From Rhodospirillales bacterium (lineage in GTDB: Bacteria > Pseudomonadota > Alphaproteobacteria > Rhodospirillales > JAPHRK01), in the NCBI GenBank assembly GCA_026196105.1, contig JAPHRK010000016.1:1-63085 (forward strand): 63,085 bases of DNA. The letters are read 5' to 3'. Of this stretch, positions 27,774-36,601 are shown piece after piece. The translations under genes and the position numbers were made by a program. Below the pieces are notes generated by a model. The model did no database searches and had not been told where the DNA came from. It saw nothing but the letters and a program-made list of their open reading frames with translations. Each line of letters starts with the position of its first letter. Position 1 is the first letter of the stretch.

Positions 27774-28037
27774 ATACCAAGTGTCGATAATAAAGACCCA
27801 TAGAGATTCCATAGACGATTCGCCGATTAGGAAGGATGGTGCAGGCGATGCGGGGCATCGTTAAGGCATCCTGACGCAACTCGGCGGATCGTCTATGGAA
27901 CCCTTAAGGGCGGCTTACAACGGGTTTCGGTCGTCGTTCCGTCCATCTGACGATGCCCCGCATCGCTGCGACGAACGCGCCTAGCCGAAATCCGTTGTAA
28001 GCCGTCTCTATGAGTCTTTATTATCGACACTTGGTAT
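27774..28037. repeat. 264-bp nested inverted-repeat element (MITE-like or cruciform)
   Basis: The outer arms 27774-27806 and 28005-28037 are 33-bp inverted repeats with one mismatch, starting ATACCAAGTGTCGATAATAA. Inside lie two independent hairpins: 27807-27900 (20-bp stem beginning TTCCATAGACGATTCGCCGA, one wobble) and 27910-28003 (stem GGCTTACAACGGGTTTCGG with its partner, one mismatch). Their tips contain CGATGC-GGG-GCATCG and GATGC-CCC-GCATC, which are reverse complements of each other. TTA flanks the TACC...GGTA form on both sides (27772-27774, 28037-28039), a possible target duplication. It encodes nothing and lies between a lipoprotein and a peptidase gene. Confidence 0.88.
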
Positions 28038-28082
28038 TAAGCCTGAAAATAGACAGGTCAGTTACGAATGCAAGGTGTGATG

Positions 28083-29246
28083 ATGAATATCAAAAATGAA
28101 ATTAAGAATTTTCATGAAGAGATGACCACTTGGCGGCGGGATATTCATGCCCATCCTGAAACGGCTTTTGAAGAAGTTCGCACCTCTGCCTTTGTCGCGG
28201 AGAAACTCGAAGAGTTTGGTTATATGGTGCATCAAGGATTAGCTGGAACGGGGGTTGTGGGAACCTTATCGACTGGTAATGGACCAACCATTGGCTTGCG
28301 GGCTGATATGGATGCCCTGCATATGCAGGAAACAAACAATCATAATTATAAATCAATTAATGACGGCAAGATGCATGCCTGCGGTCATGATGGCCATACC
28401 ACAATGCTCCTAGGAGCTGCTAAATATTTGGCGGAGACCAAACGGTTTTCAGGGACGATCCATCTTATTTTCCAACCTGCTGAAGAAAATGAGGGAGGAG
28501 GGAAACGTATGGTCGAAGAGGGGTTGTTTGAAAAATTCCCTGTAGAGGCCGTTTATGGCCTTCATAATTGGCCAAGCTTACCTCTTGGGAAAATTGCTGT
28601 GCGCGAAGGGCCGATGATGGCGGCTTATGATCGTTTTGATATTATCGTTAAAGGGCGCGGGGCCCATGCTGCTATGCCTAACCAAGGGGTTGATCCGATC
28701 GTTATTGCTTCTCAAGTAATTATGGCCCTGCAAACCATCACAAGCCGGACTCTAAGTCCCTTAGATTCCGGGGTAGTAACGGTTACGCAAATTCATAGCG
28801 GGGATACTTATAATGTTATCCCTGAGAAAGCCCACATAGGTGGAACCACCCGCTGGTTTAAGGAGGAGGTTCAGGACCAAATTAAATCCTCAATTGAGCG
28901 TATCGTTAAAAATATCTGCCAGGCTCATAATGCCGACTATGAATTGGACTATATGACGGGCTATCCCCCTACTGTTAACCATAAGGAACAAACAGAGCTC
29001 GCCATTCAAACAGCGGGGAAAGTTTTAGGGGAGGAAAATCTGATTTTAGACCCAGACCCAACCATGGGGGCCGAAGATTTCTCTTATATGCTTAAAGAGA
29101 AGCCTGGGTGTTATTTATTCCTGGGAACAGCACGGACGGATAATGATCCAACGCTTCATAACCCAGGATATGATTTCAACGATGATGCCTTGCCCATAGG
29201 AGCAAGTTATTGGGCCCAATTGGTTGAGGATCAACTCAAGGACTGA
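28083..29246 (+). CDS. M20-family amidohydrolase (hippurate/N-acyl amino acid hydrolase type)
   Basis: A 387-aa metallopeptidase-like hydrolase. It has RADMDALHMQE, the metal-ligand segment KMHACGHDGHTTMLLGAAK, the EE pair in QPAEENEGGG, and a C-terminal MGAEDFSYML with histidine in TLHNPGYDFND. Substrates are N-acyl amino acids such as hippurate. ATG at 28083 follows AAGG by 7 nt; in-frame ATGs at 28068 and 28080 are alternatives. If hippurate is the substrate it would release benzoate, which fits the aromatic cluster downstream, but this is inference. Confidence 0.9.
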   Translation: MNIKNEIKNFHEEMTTWRRDIHAHPETAFEEVRTSAFVAEKLEEFGYMVHQGLAGTGVVGTLSTGNGPTIGLRADMDALHMQETNNHNYKSINDGKMHACGHDGHTTMLLGAAKYLAETKRFSGTIHLIFQPAEENEGGGKRMVEEGLFEKFPVEAVYGLHNWPSLPLGKIAVREGPMMAAYDRFDIIVKGRGAHAAMPNQGVDPIVIASQVIMALQTITSRTLSPLDSGVVTVTQIHSGDTYNVIPEKAHIGGTTRWFKEEVQDQIKSSIERIVKNICQAHNADYELDYMTGYPPTVNHKEQTELAIQTAGKVLGEENLILDPDPTMGAEDFSYMLKEKPGCYLFLGTARTDNDPTLHNPGYDFNDDALPIGASYWAQLVEDQLKD

Positions 29247-29293
29247 TTTTTCCTCCTCTAGACATCATGTTTCATAGCGTATTTAATATGAAA

Positions 29294-29668
29294 TTAATTT
29301 AAATACTCAGGGCGCTCAAAGCCATTAAGCCTAGGGTCAATGGCTTCTTCTTGGACATATTGAATAACCCCTTCATCAACTTCTAAACCTGTAATTTCAG
29401 GGAAGTGAGTGGCTAACCACAAGACACACAAGAGGACCCTGTTGTTATCTTGTTGGGCAATAGCATTATAGATTAAAGGAGCTAAAACACCGAGCCGATT
29501 TGAGCGTTTAAGGTAAAACTCTGGCCCGAAGCGGTCGTCTGAAATTGTACGAATTTCACGATCCATAACTCCTGCGGCTTTTTGGGTAAAGGAATCGAGT
29601 GCTTCATCACTATAGCTTATAGGGTGCTGCTCGCCCTCCATTTCTATCACAAATTTTCTTTCTTCCAT
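29294..29668 (-). CDS. Hypothetical protein, 124 aa
   Basis: A soluble, acidic protein without TM segments; no family recognised. The start has a good RBS (GGAGAG, 8 nt upstream). It stands alone between the convergent M20 gene and ridA. Confidence 0.7.
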   Translation of the reverse strand: MEERKFVIEMEGEQHPISYSDEALDSFTQKAAGVMDREIRTISDDRFGPEFYLKRSNRLGVLAPLIYNAIAQQDNNRVLLCVLWLATHFPEITGLEVDEGVIQYVQEEAIDPRLNGFERPEYLN

Positions 29669-29783
29669 TGCGTACTCTCCGCGTTGTTTTCTCGCGTTAT
29701 CAGTCGCCTCCCAATTAGTATATGGGGTCTGTAGGTCGTGTTTTAAAGAGGGTTATGTAAATTTTAGAATCTAAAAAACGGTC

Positions 29784-30179
29784 TTAACCTTCTGGAACCA
29801 CTGCTGTAACTTCGATTTCTAGCTTTGATCCGCGAGCCATTAGGTTGTTAACCTCTACCGCTGTCATGGCAGGGTAATTATGGCCCATTACCGAACGGTA
29901 GGCTTCACCAAGTCTTTTAGTATCGGCGAGATATTCCTCTTTGCTGAGCACATACCAAGTCATTCTGGTCATGTGTTCAGGCATAGCGTCAGCTTCAGCC
30001 ATAATGGTTTTAATATTCTCTAAAGCCTGTTTCGCCTGATCAATAAAATCGTCAGATTCAAAAATTTCCTGAGCATTCCATCCCACTTGTCCGGCAACAA
30101 ATACTTGTTTCCCTGTCGCACTTACCCCATGGACATAACCCCGTGGTTTTTCCCATCCTTTGGGCTGTAAAATATTCAT
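29784..30179 (-). CDS. RidA-family enamine/imine deaminase
   Basis: A 131-aa protein of the YjgF/YER057c/UK114 fold with HGVSATGKQVFVAGQVGWNA, the internal TRMTWYVLSKEEY and the C-terminal arginine signature NLMARGSKLEIEVTAV. RidA proteins hydrolyse reactive enamines/imines. It is divergent from the SDR gene of the aromatic cluster. The product of a 2-aminobenzoyl-CoA monooxygenase/reductase is an enamine-type compound, so a dedicated hydrolytic role is a reasonable inference. Confidence 0.92.
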   Translation of the reverse strand: MNILQPKGWEKPRGYVHGVSATGKQVFVAGQVGWNAQEIFESDDFIDQAKQALENIKTIMAEADAMPEHMTRMTWYVLSKEEYLADTKRLGEAYRSVMGHNYPAMTAVEVNNLMARGSKLEIEVTAVVPEG

Positions 30180-30292
30180 CTGAACGATCTCCGCATAAAA
30201 ATTAATAAGGCCCTTGACGCCGTAACAAAAATTATTTTAAACTTAAACTAATTATAAAACAAGCTTAGAAAATTGTTAGGCAAAAGTTTGCA

Positions 30293-31081
30293 ATGACGGA
30301 TCAAAAAACATCATTTGAAAAAATAGCCGTTGTAACGGGCGGAGCTCGTGGCATTGGTGCGGCGATTAGTCGTGGTCTTGCTTTGCAGGGGTGTGATGTT
30401 GCTGTTATGGGGCGTAACAAAGAGCAGTTATCAGCTTTTTGCCAAGAGTTGTCTAGCGAAACTCAGCGCAAAATTTTACCTGTTGTCGTTGATGTATCGG
30501 ACCCAGAAGCTGTTGCTAAGGCCTTTGGGATTGTGAGTGACGAGCTAGGGGCACCAACATTTTTAATCAATAACGCCGGAATTGCTCCAGCGGCACCTTT
30601 CATGAAAACCGACTTGGCGACTTGGAATAAGGTTTTAGGTGTGGATTTGACGGGTGTTTTTTTGTGCACCCAACAAGTTCTCCCAGCCATGATTAAAGCT
30701 AAAGATGGACGTATTGTGAATGTGGCGTCAACGGCTGGACTTAAGGGTTATGCCTATACCACGGCTTATTGTGCAGCTAAGCATGGCCTTATTGGGTTGA
30801 CCCGCTCACTTGCTTTAGAAACGACAAAGACGGGTGTTACTGTTAATGCGGTTTGTCCAGGCTTTACGGATACTGAATTGGTCGCTGAGGCCGTTCAGTC
30901 CATTGCTGCGAAAACTGGGCGGACTTCAGAAGAGGCTGTTGCTGAATTGGCAGCAAATAACCCCCAAGGTAGATTAATTGACCCTCAAGAGGTGGCTGAG
31001 GCTGTTTTGTGGCTTTGCCAGGAAAGTTCGGGTTCAATAACCGGGCAATCAATTGCTGTGGCTGGTGGAGAAGTGATGTGA
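30293..31081 (+). CDS. SDR-family oxidoreductase (3-hydroxyacyl-CoA dehydrogenase-like)
   Basis: A 262-aa short-chain dehydrogenase with the NAD-binding VTGGARGIGAA, the NNAG motif, catalytic serine in VNVASTAG and YxxxK in YCAAKHG. Members next to CoA ligases commonly oxidise 3-hydroxyacyl-CoA or cyclic hydroxy intermediates. Its stop overlaps the MarR start (TGATG at 31079-31083), tying it to the regulator and the CoA-ligase genes that follow. Confidence 0.93.
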   Translation: MTDQKTSFEKIAVVTGGARGIGAAISRGLALQGCDVAVMGRNKEQLSAFCQELSSETQRKILPVVVDVSDPEAVAKAFGIVSDELGAPTFLINNAGIAPAAPFMKTDLATWNKVLGVDLTGVFLCTQQVLPAMIKAKDGRIVNVASTAGLKGYAYTTAYCAAKHGLIGLTRSLALETTKTGVTVNAVCPGFTDTELVAEAVQSIAAKTGRTSEEAVAELAANNPQGRLIDPQEVAEAVLWLCQESSGSITGQSIAVAGGEVM

Positions 31082-31569
31082 TGGATAAAGAACAGGAGCC
31101 CTTGGATTATGAAACTGCCCTTACCGAAGATGATCAATTGGATCTGAAGGTTTGGTTGCGGCTTTTCACTTGTGAAAACCTTATTGAGTCCAAGGTTCGT
31201 AATCGCTTAAGGGAAGATTTCGGGACAACCTTACCCCGTTTTGACTTAATGTCGCAGCTTGATCGAGCACCTGATGGTTTAACGATGGGGCAGCTTTCTC
31301 GGCGCCTCATGGTTAGTAATGGGAATGTTACAGGCGTGATTGATCGATTTGTTAGCGAGGGTTTGGTTGATCGTACCCCGACGCCAGAAGATAGGCGTGT
31401 CTTGGTGGTGAAGTTGACCCCCAAAGGAAAAAAAGAATTTTCCCACATGGTTCCGGAGCATTCCAAGTGGATTTCTGATGTGATGTCAGGAATGTCACGA
31501 GAGGAACTTGTTAAGTTTTATGAGCTATTAGGGGTATTTAAAAAGTCTATTACGAGAGAGGGAGAGTAA
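31081..31569 (+). CDS. MarR-family transcriptional regulator
   Basis: A 162-aa winged-helix regulator. The recognition region LTMGQLSRRLMVSNGNVTGV and the wing DRTPTPEDRRVLVVKLTPKG are typical MarR. Located inside the aromatic-CoA operon, it probably controls that operon in response to a CoA thioester or the free acid, as with BadR/HcaR-type regulators (inference). The start is ATG 31081, overlapping the SDR stop. Confidence 0.93.
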   Translation: MDKEQEPLDYETALTEDDQLDLKVWLRLFTCENLIESKVRNRLREDFGTTLPRFDLMSQLDRAPDGLTMGQLSRRLMVSNGNVTGVIDRFVSEGLVDRTPTPEDRRVLVVKLTPKGKKEFSHMVPEHSKWISDVMSGMSREELVKFYELLGVFKKSITREGE

Positions 31570-31573
31570 GGCC

Positions 31574-33226
31574 ATGTCTGCACCTGGAAAAGGCGCTTCG
31601 GCACATGTTGATCAATTTGTGAAAGGGATGTTACCTCCCGCTGAATTGATGCCTGATATGGATTTCTCAGGAACCAAGGCTTTAGCGAGTTACCCGGACC
31701 GCCTCAATATCACTGCAGAATTGCTCACCAAACATATAGAAGAGGGGAATGGTGATCGTCCGGCCCTTCATTTTGGTGATGTGACCTGGACCTATAACGA
31801 CCTACAAGACAAATCCTCTCGGATCGCTCGTATTCTTATGAATAATATGGGGGTGAAAGCTGGTAACCGTGTATTGCTACGAGCGCCTAACAACCCAATG
31901 GCTGTCGCCTGTTGGTTTGCTATTCTAAAAGCTGGTGCTGTCGTTGTGGCGACCATGCCTTTGTTGAGGGCGAAAGAACTCAAATATATTATTCAAAAAG
32001 CTAACGTGACTTTTGCTCTTTGTGATCTGGCCTTACAAGAGGAATTAGATGCTGCTCGGATGGATTGCAAAGGGGTTTTGACTTCACTGAAGAGCTTTAC
32101 GCCTTTAGGAGACAGCAATATCCAGTTGGCTCACTTAGATTGGAATATGCAAACTGGGGATGGTAGTTTTGGCTACGTGAACACCTCGGCTGATGACCCC
32201 GCAATTATTGCTTTTACTTCAGGGACAACAGGTGACCCCAAAGGAACCATTCATTTCCACCGTGACCTCTTAGCAGCGGCTGACTGCTTCCCGCAAAATG
32301 TATTGCCAATTAAACCAAGTGATAGAACAACAGGTTCTCCGCCCTTAGCTTTCACCTTTGGTCTTGGTGCTTTTGTCTTATTTCCAATGCGTTATGGGGC
32401 ATCGACGATCTTGCTCCCGATTCCAACACCGGACCTGATCTTAGAGGCCATTGTTAAATATAAGGCAACGACCCTTTATACCGCACCGACCATGTATCGC
32501 GCCCTGATGGATATGGTTAAAAATGCAAACCTGAATAGCCTTAAGTGGTGCATCAGTGCGGGTGAGCATCTGCCTAAAGCGACTTGGGAAGATTGGCATG
32601 AGACGACGGGCATTAAGATTATTGATGGTATTGGTTCTACGGAACTGCTGCATATCTTTATCTCTGCAGGTGGTGGTGCTATTCGCCCCGGTTCTACAGG
32701 AAAAGCTATTCCAGGTTATCAGGCAAAAATTGTCGATGATGAGGGCAATGAAAAACCTCGTGGTGAACCAGGGCACCTTGCCGTTAAAGGCCCAACAGGT
32801 TGTCGTTATTTGGAAAATGAAGAGCGCCAAAGGGCTTATGTGCAAGATGGCTGGAACCTCACAGGGGATATCTTCAGTCAAGATGAGGAAGGTTACTTTT
32901 GGTTTGTCGCGCGTGGTGACGACATGATTATTTCTGCCGGTTACAATATCTCCGGCCCAGAAGTGGAAGACTGTTTGCTTACCCATCCCAATGTTTTTGA
33001 ATGTGCTGTTATTGCCTCCCCTGATGAAGAGCGCGGCAATATCGTCCATGCTTATGTTGTTCTCAATCAAGGTGGAGACGCCTCAGAATATACAGCTATG
33101 GAGCTTCAAAACTTCGTCAAAAAGAACATTGCACCTTACAAATACCCTCGGGCAATTACCTTTGTGAATGAGTTGCCAAAAACCCAAACGGGGAAACTGC
33201 AACGGTTCAAGCTTAGGGAGAGATAA
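31574..33226 (+). CDS. Aromatic acid CoA ligase, 2-aminobenzoate-CoA ligase type
   Basis: A 550-aa ANL-superfamily enzyme with P-loop FTSGTTGDPKG, the adenylate motif DGIGSTELLH and the hinge/lysine end LPKTQTGKLQRFKLRER. The N-terminal half (RLNITAELLTKHIEEGNGDR; GNRVLLRAPNNPMAVACWFA; TMPLLRAKELKYII) resembles 2-aminobenzoate- and benzoate-CoA ligases. It converts the aromatic acid, ATP and CoA to the aroyl-CoA. The next gene, a monooxygenase/reductase, would use the product. Exact substrate (anthranilate or salicylate) is not settled by sequence reading. Confidence 0.88.
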   Translation: MSAPGKGASAHVDQFVKGMLPPAELMPDMDFSGTKALASYPDRLNITAELLTKHIEEGNGDRPALHFGDVTWTYNDLQDKSSRIARILMNNMGVKAGNRVLLRAPNNPMAVACWFAILKAGAVVVATMPLLRAKELKYIIQKANVTFALCDLALQEELDAARMDCKGVLTSLKSFTPLGDSNIQLAHLDWNMQTGDGSFGYVNTSADDPAIIAFTSGTTGDPKGTIHFHRDLLAAADCFPQNVLPIKPSDRTTGSPPLAFTFGLGAFVLFPMRYGASTILLPIPTPDLILEAIVKYKATTLYTAPTMYRALMDMVKNANLNSLKWCISAGEHLPKATWEDWHETTGIKIIDGIGSTELLHIFISAGGGAIRPGSTGKAIPGYQAKIVDDEGNEKPRGEPGHLAVKGPTGCRYLENEERQRAYVQDGWNLTGDIFSQDEEGYFWFVARGDDMIISAGYNISGPEVEDCLLTHPNVFECAVIASPDEERGNIVHAYVVLNQGGDASEYTAMELQNFVKKNIAPYKYPRAITFVNELPKTQTGKLQRFKLRER

Positions 33227-33288
33227 GAGACAAAGCTGGGAGGACAAAATTCTAACAAACGTCGGGGGGCGAACAAGGAAAATGAAAA

Positions 33289-35559
33289 ATGAGAATAGCT
33301 TGTGTAGGTGGTGGCCCCGGAGCCCTGTACTTCTCCATTCTAATGAAGAAGGCACGCCCTGATTGGACCGTTGATGTTTTTGAACGTGAACGTCGCGATG
33401 TCACTTGGGGCTTTGGTGTGGTGTTCTCTGATGCCACTATGGGCGGTTTTGCGGATGCAGACCTTGATAGCTATGAGAAAATTAGTGCTGCCTTCCGCCA
33501 TTGGGATAACATCGACGTCTTTTATCAAGGGGAAAAAATAACCTCTAAAGGGCACGGCTTTGCAGGCATGTCTCGTATGGGCTTGATCAATATACTTCAA
33601 GATCGCGCTGAAGAACTGGGGGCTAACCTTAACTTTGAGCATCCTGTTGATGATGCCAGTGAATTTGATGATTACGACTTGGTTTTAGCCTCTGATGGCA
33701 TCAACTCTATCGTGCGTGAAAAGTACAAAGAGACCTTCCAACCCTCTATGGATTGGCGCAAAAATAAGTTTGTTTGGCTCGGTACTACCCATACATTTGA
33801 AGACGCTTTCACCTTCTATTTCAGAGAAAATGAAGCAGGTTTGTTCCGTGTTCATGCTTATCAATTCGAAGGCGGGAAAGCGACTTACATCGTTGAATGT
33901 GCAGAAGAAACATGGCTCAAGGCAGGTATGGACAAAGCCAGCGAAGAAGAGACCGTTTCTTATCTTGAAGAAGTTTTTAAGGAAGAACTTGAAGGCCACC
34001 GGTTGCTTAACAATAAATCGATCTGGCGCACCTTCCCGACGGTTAGAAATGCGCGTTGGCATCATGGCAAATATGTTTTGCTAGGCGATTCTATGCATAC
34101 CGCCCACTTCTCTATTGGTTCAGGAACAAAATTGGCCATGGAAGATGGTATTGCTTTGGTGGATGCTTTGACAGCCAACGAAGGAGATTTGGAAGCAGCG
34201 CTAAATGCCTATGAAGATGATTGGAAGCCTCAGGTTGAAAGTCTTCAACGTTCTGCTCACACCAGCCTCCAATGGTTTGAGGATGTAGAACGTTACTATG
34301 GTAAGCTTAATCCTTCGCAGTTTGCTTATAGCTTACTGACACGCTCATTGCGTATTAACCACGAAAACCTCAAATTACGTGATGAAGGGTTCGTTGATGG
34401 AGTCGATAAACTCTATGCAAAGCAGGCATCAGAGCAGAGCGGACAGATGATTCCGTTGGATGATAATGTTCCACCACCGATCTTTACGCCATTTAAGCTC
34501 CGAGAAATGGTTTTGCAAAACCGAGTTGTCGTTTCGCCTATGTGCCAATATTCCTCTACCGATGGGTTGGTAGATGATTGGCATATGGTGCACTACGGGA
34601 GCAGAGCCATGGGCGGTGCTGGACTGATCATAACCGAAATGACAGATATTTCTCAAGATGCTCGAATCACTGAAGGTTGTGCCGGAATTTATAAGGAAGA
34701 ACATGCAACAGCCTGGAAACGGATCATTGATTTTGTTCACCAAAATTCCTGGGCTAAGGTTTGTTGTCAATTAGGCCATGCGGGGCGCAAAGGCTCTACC
34801 AAGCTTTTATGGGATGGTATTGATGAACCTCTCGTTGACGGCAACTGGACTGTCATCGGCCCATCTCCTATTCCTTATACCCCTGCTAACCAGGTGCCAA
34901 AGATAATGGACCGTTCCGATATGGACCGGGTGATAGCTGATTATGTCAATGCGACAAAATTGGCTGAAAAAGCTGGCTTTGATATGCTTGAAGTCCATTT
35001 TGCCCACGGGTACCTTCTCTCCACCTTCCTGTCGCCTCTTACTAACCATCGTGATGATGAATATGGTGGATCTATTGAGAATCGTATGCGTTTCCCTATG
35101 GAAGTTTTTGAAGCTGTTCGTAAAACCTGGGCAACCAACAAGCCAATTTCTGTACGTATTTCAGCTACAGATTGGGCTGAAGGCGGGTTTACTCCTGAAG
35201 ATGCTTTGGCTGTTGCTCGGGCTCTTAAAGAGGCAGGTTGTGATATTATTGATGTTTCCGCAGGACAGGTGGTTGCCGAACAAGAGCCTGAATATGGCCG
35301 TTTGTTCCAAACTCCTTTCAGTGACCACATCCGTTTAGAAGCAGATATCCCAACTATGACCGTGGGTAATATCGGGTCTTACGGCGATGCCAACTCCATC
35401 CTCGCAGCAGGTCGTGCTGATCTTTGCGCTATCGCTAGAGCTCATCTCTTTGACCCTTACTGGAGCCGTCATGCCGCTACAGAATACGGCTATGATATGC
35501 CATGGCCTAACCAATATTCCAGTGTTCAAGGGTACGTCCCAAGGTTCACTAACGACTAG
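33289..35559 (+). CDS. Fused FAD monooxygenase / OYE reductase (2-aminobenzoyl-CoA monooxygenase/reductase or salicylyl-CoA 5-hydroxylase)
   Basis: A 756-aa two-domain enzyme. Residues 1 to about 385 form an aromatic-ring hydroxylase FAD domain: GGGPGALY near the start and the second FAD motif VLLGDSMHTAHFS. Residues about 393-756 form an Old-Yellow-Enzyme barrel: LQNRVVVSPMCQYSS, CQLGHAGRKGS and EVHFAHGYLLSTFLSP. The fusion and length (about 84 kDa) match the 2-aminobenzoyl-CoA monooxygenase/reductase of Azoarcus evansii and enzymes annotated as salicylyl-CoA 5-hydroxylase. It hydroxylates, and in the former case also reduces, the ring of the CoA thioester made by the preceding ligase. A terminator follows. 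Confidence 0.9.
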   Translation: MRIACVGGGPGALYFSILMKKARPDWTVDVFERERRDVTWGFGVVFSDATMGGFADADLDSYEKISAAFRHWDNIDVFYQGEKITSKGHGFAGMSRMGLINILQDRAEELGANLNFEHPVDDASEFDDYDLVLASDGINSIVREKYKETFQPSMDWRKNKFVWLGTTHTFEDAFTFYFRENEAGLFRVHAYQFEGGKATYIVECAEETWLKAGMDKASEEETVSYLEEVFKEELEGHRLLNNKSIWRTFPTVRNARWHHGKYVLLGDSMHTAHFSIGSGTKLAMEDGIALVDALTANEGDLEAALNAYEDDWKPQVESLQRSAHTSLQWFEDVERYYGKLNPSQFAYSLLTRSLRINHENLKLRDEGFVDGVDKLYAKQASEQSGQMIPLDDNVPPPIFTPFKLREMVLQNRVVVSPMCQYSSTDGLVDDWHMVHYGSRAMGGAGLIITEMTDISQDARITEGCAGIYKEEHATAWKRIIDFVHQNSWAKVCCQLGHAGRKGSTKLLWDGIDEPLVDGNWTVIGPSPIPYTPANQVPKIMDRSDMDRVIADYVNATKLAEKAGFDMLEVHFAHGYLLSTFLSPLTNHRDDEYGGSIENRMRFPMEVFEAVRKTWATNKPISVRISATDWAEGGFTPEDALAVARALKEAGCDIIDVSAGQVVAEQEPEYGRLFQTPFSDHIRLEADIPTMTVGNIGSYGDANSILAAGRADLCAIARAHLFDPYWSRHAATEYGYDMPWPNQYSSVQGYVPRFTND

Positions 35560-35582
35560 ATAATACAGTATAAAAACTAATA

Positions 35583-35621
35583 AATACGGAGAGTGGATAG
35601 CTTATTCCTCTCCGTATTTTT
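35583..35621 (+). terminator. Rho-independent terminator after the monooxygenase gene
   Basis: AATACGGAGAG (35583-35593) pairs with CTCTCCGTATT (35608-35618), followed by TTT AT. It lies 24 nt past the stop and separates the ligase/monooxygenase operon from the cupin genes. Confidence 0.85.
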
Positions 35622-35748
35622 ATATCTATCTAGAAGGGCTATTCCTTAAAAATCTATTTTTTGCTGTTCTCGTTGGGTTAAATATGAGACAAGACAAAAA
35701 AAGAGGTAAAGAAATACCTATTTCTTCCACGGGATGGGGAAAATTGAT

Positions 35749-36162
35749 ATGGCCTATATTTTTAATCAAGATGAGTTGCCAAAACTTGTTTCGGTGGTAC
35801 CGGGACGGGAACGGGTTTTCTTTGTTGACAGGGACCTAGCCGGGACCGACGATATGGCGGCAGGGATTATGCGCTTTGCCAAAGGCACAGTATCGCCCTA
35901 TCACTTTCACGATAATTGTGATCACTTTTACCTTATTTTAGAGGGAAAAGGTCTACTAGAGACATCGGAAGGCTCAATTTCTTTGGTTAAAGACGATTTG
36001 GTTTTTATTGGGGCTAATGACAAGCACCGCTTGACTGCAGCTGAAGATCTCACCTTTTTTGAATGCAAAGCCCCTAACCACTTTAAGACCAATATTCTTG
36101 AGGGGTCAGAACAAGAACTTAAGTGGCGCCAGGTTGACGGCAACGTTTGGGTTCAGAGTTAG
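35749..36162 (+). CDS. Single-domain cupin protein
   Basis: A 137-aa beta-barrel protein. Cupin motif 1 is SPYHFHDNCDHFYLILEGKG, with an HxH pair but an Asp/His in place of the usual Glu; motif 2 lies around VFIGANDKHRL. ATG at 35749 is chosen because GGGGA lies 9 nt upstream; the in-frame ATG at 35734 has no room for an RBS. It is followed directly by a second cupin gene. Function is unknown; context suggests a role with the aromatic CoA pathway. Confidence 0.85.
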   Translation: MAYIFNQDELPKLVSVVPGRERVFFVDRDLAGTDDMAAGIMRFAKGTVSPYHFHDNCDHFYLILEGKGLLETSEGSISLVKDDLVFIGANDKHRLTAAEDLTFFECKAPNHFKTNILEGSEQELKWRQVDGNVWVQS

Positions 36163-36176
36163 AGGAGGGCAGATTA

Positions 36177-36527
36177 ATGGCAATTACCCATATTAAAACA
36201 ACAGATTGTCCTCGCAAACGTTTGGGCATTGGTGAAGGTCTTGTCGCAAATGTGCTGGAAGAAGGAGCCTGTGGCGCGCGCAATATCATAGCAAAGCTGC
36301 GCTGGCTTAAAGATGATGACCGTTTCGACCTCGTTCCTTTGCCAGGAACTCATCAACTGGTCTATTTTAAGAACGGCGAAGGGGCTATTACCTTAGAGGG
36401 CAAAACCTACAATGTCTCAAAAGGGGCCGGTATTTACCTCGCCCCTACTGAAACAGCTTATTTTGAAGCTCGCGGGGACGGTATCCTGGAGTTTTTCCAC
36501 CTTATCGTTCCGGAAGCTTTGGATTAG
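36177..36527 (+). CDS. Second small cupin protein, metal ligands lost
   Basis: A 116-aa cupin-like protein with the barrel strands LVYFKNGEGAITLEGKTYNV and GAGIYLAPTETAYFEARG, but without the HxH pair of motif 1 (PLPGTHQ instead). It is probably not a metal enzyme by itself. ATG 36177 is preceded by GAGGAGGG. It lies 14 nt after the first cupin; the two may form a heteromer, but this is inference. Confidence 0.78.
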   Translation: MAITHIKTTDCPRKRLGIGEGLVANVLEEGACGARNIIAKLRWLKDDDRFDLVPLPGTHQLVYFKNGEGAITLEGKTYNVSKGAGIYLAPTETAYFEARGDGILEFFHLIVPEALD

Positions 36528-36550
36528 GTGACTTTTGGTTCAATCAATCT

Positions 36551-36579
36551 CGTCATGCCCGATCAGCTCGGGCATGACG
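36551..36579. repeat. Perfect 12-bp palindromic hairpin (REP-like)
   Basis: CGTCATGCCCGA / TCGGGCATGACG with a TCAGC loop, between the convergent cupin and CoA-ligase genes. There is no T-run. CGTCATGCCCG-type palindromes recur as dispersed repeats in alphaproteobacterial genomes. It may act as a bidirectional transcription barrier. Confidence 0.6.
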
Positions 36580-36601
36580 GTAAAGAGACAGATTGAAAAT
36601 C

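Noticed and set aside
35749-36527. Twin cupins as a split gentisate 1,2-dioxygenase
   Set aside because: Together they are much shorter than that bicupin enzyme and lack its full metal-binding motif, so no such function is called.
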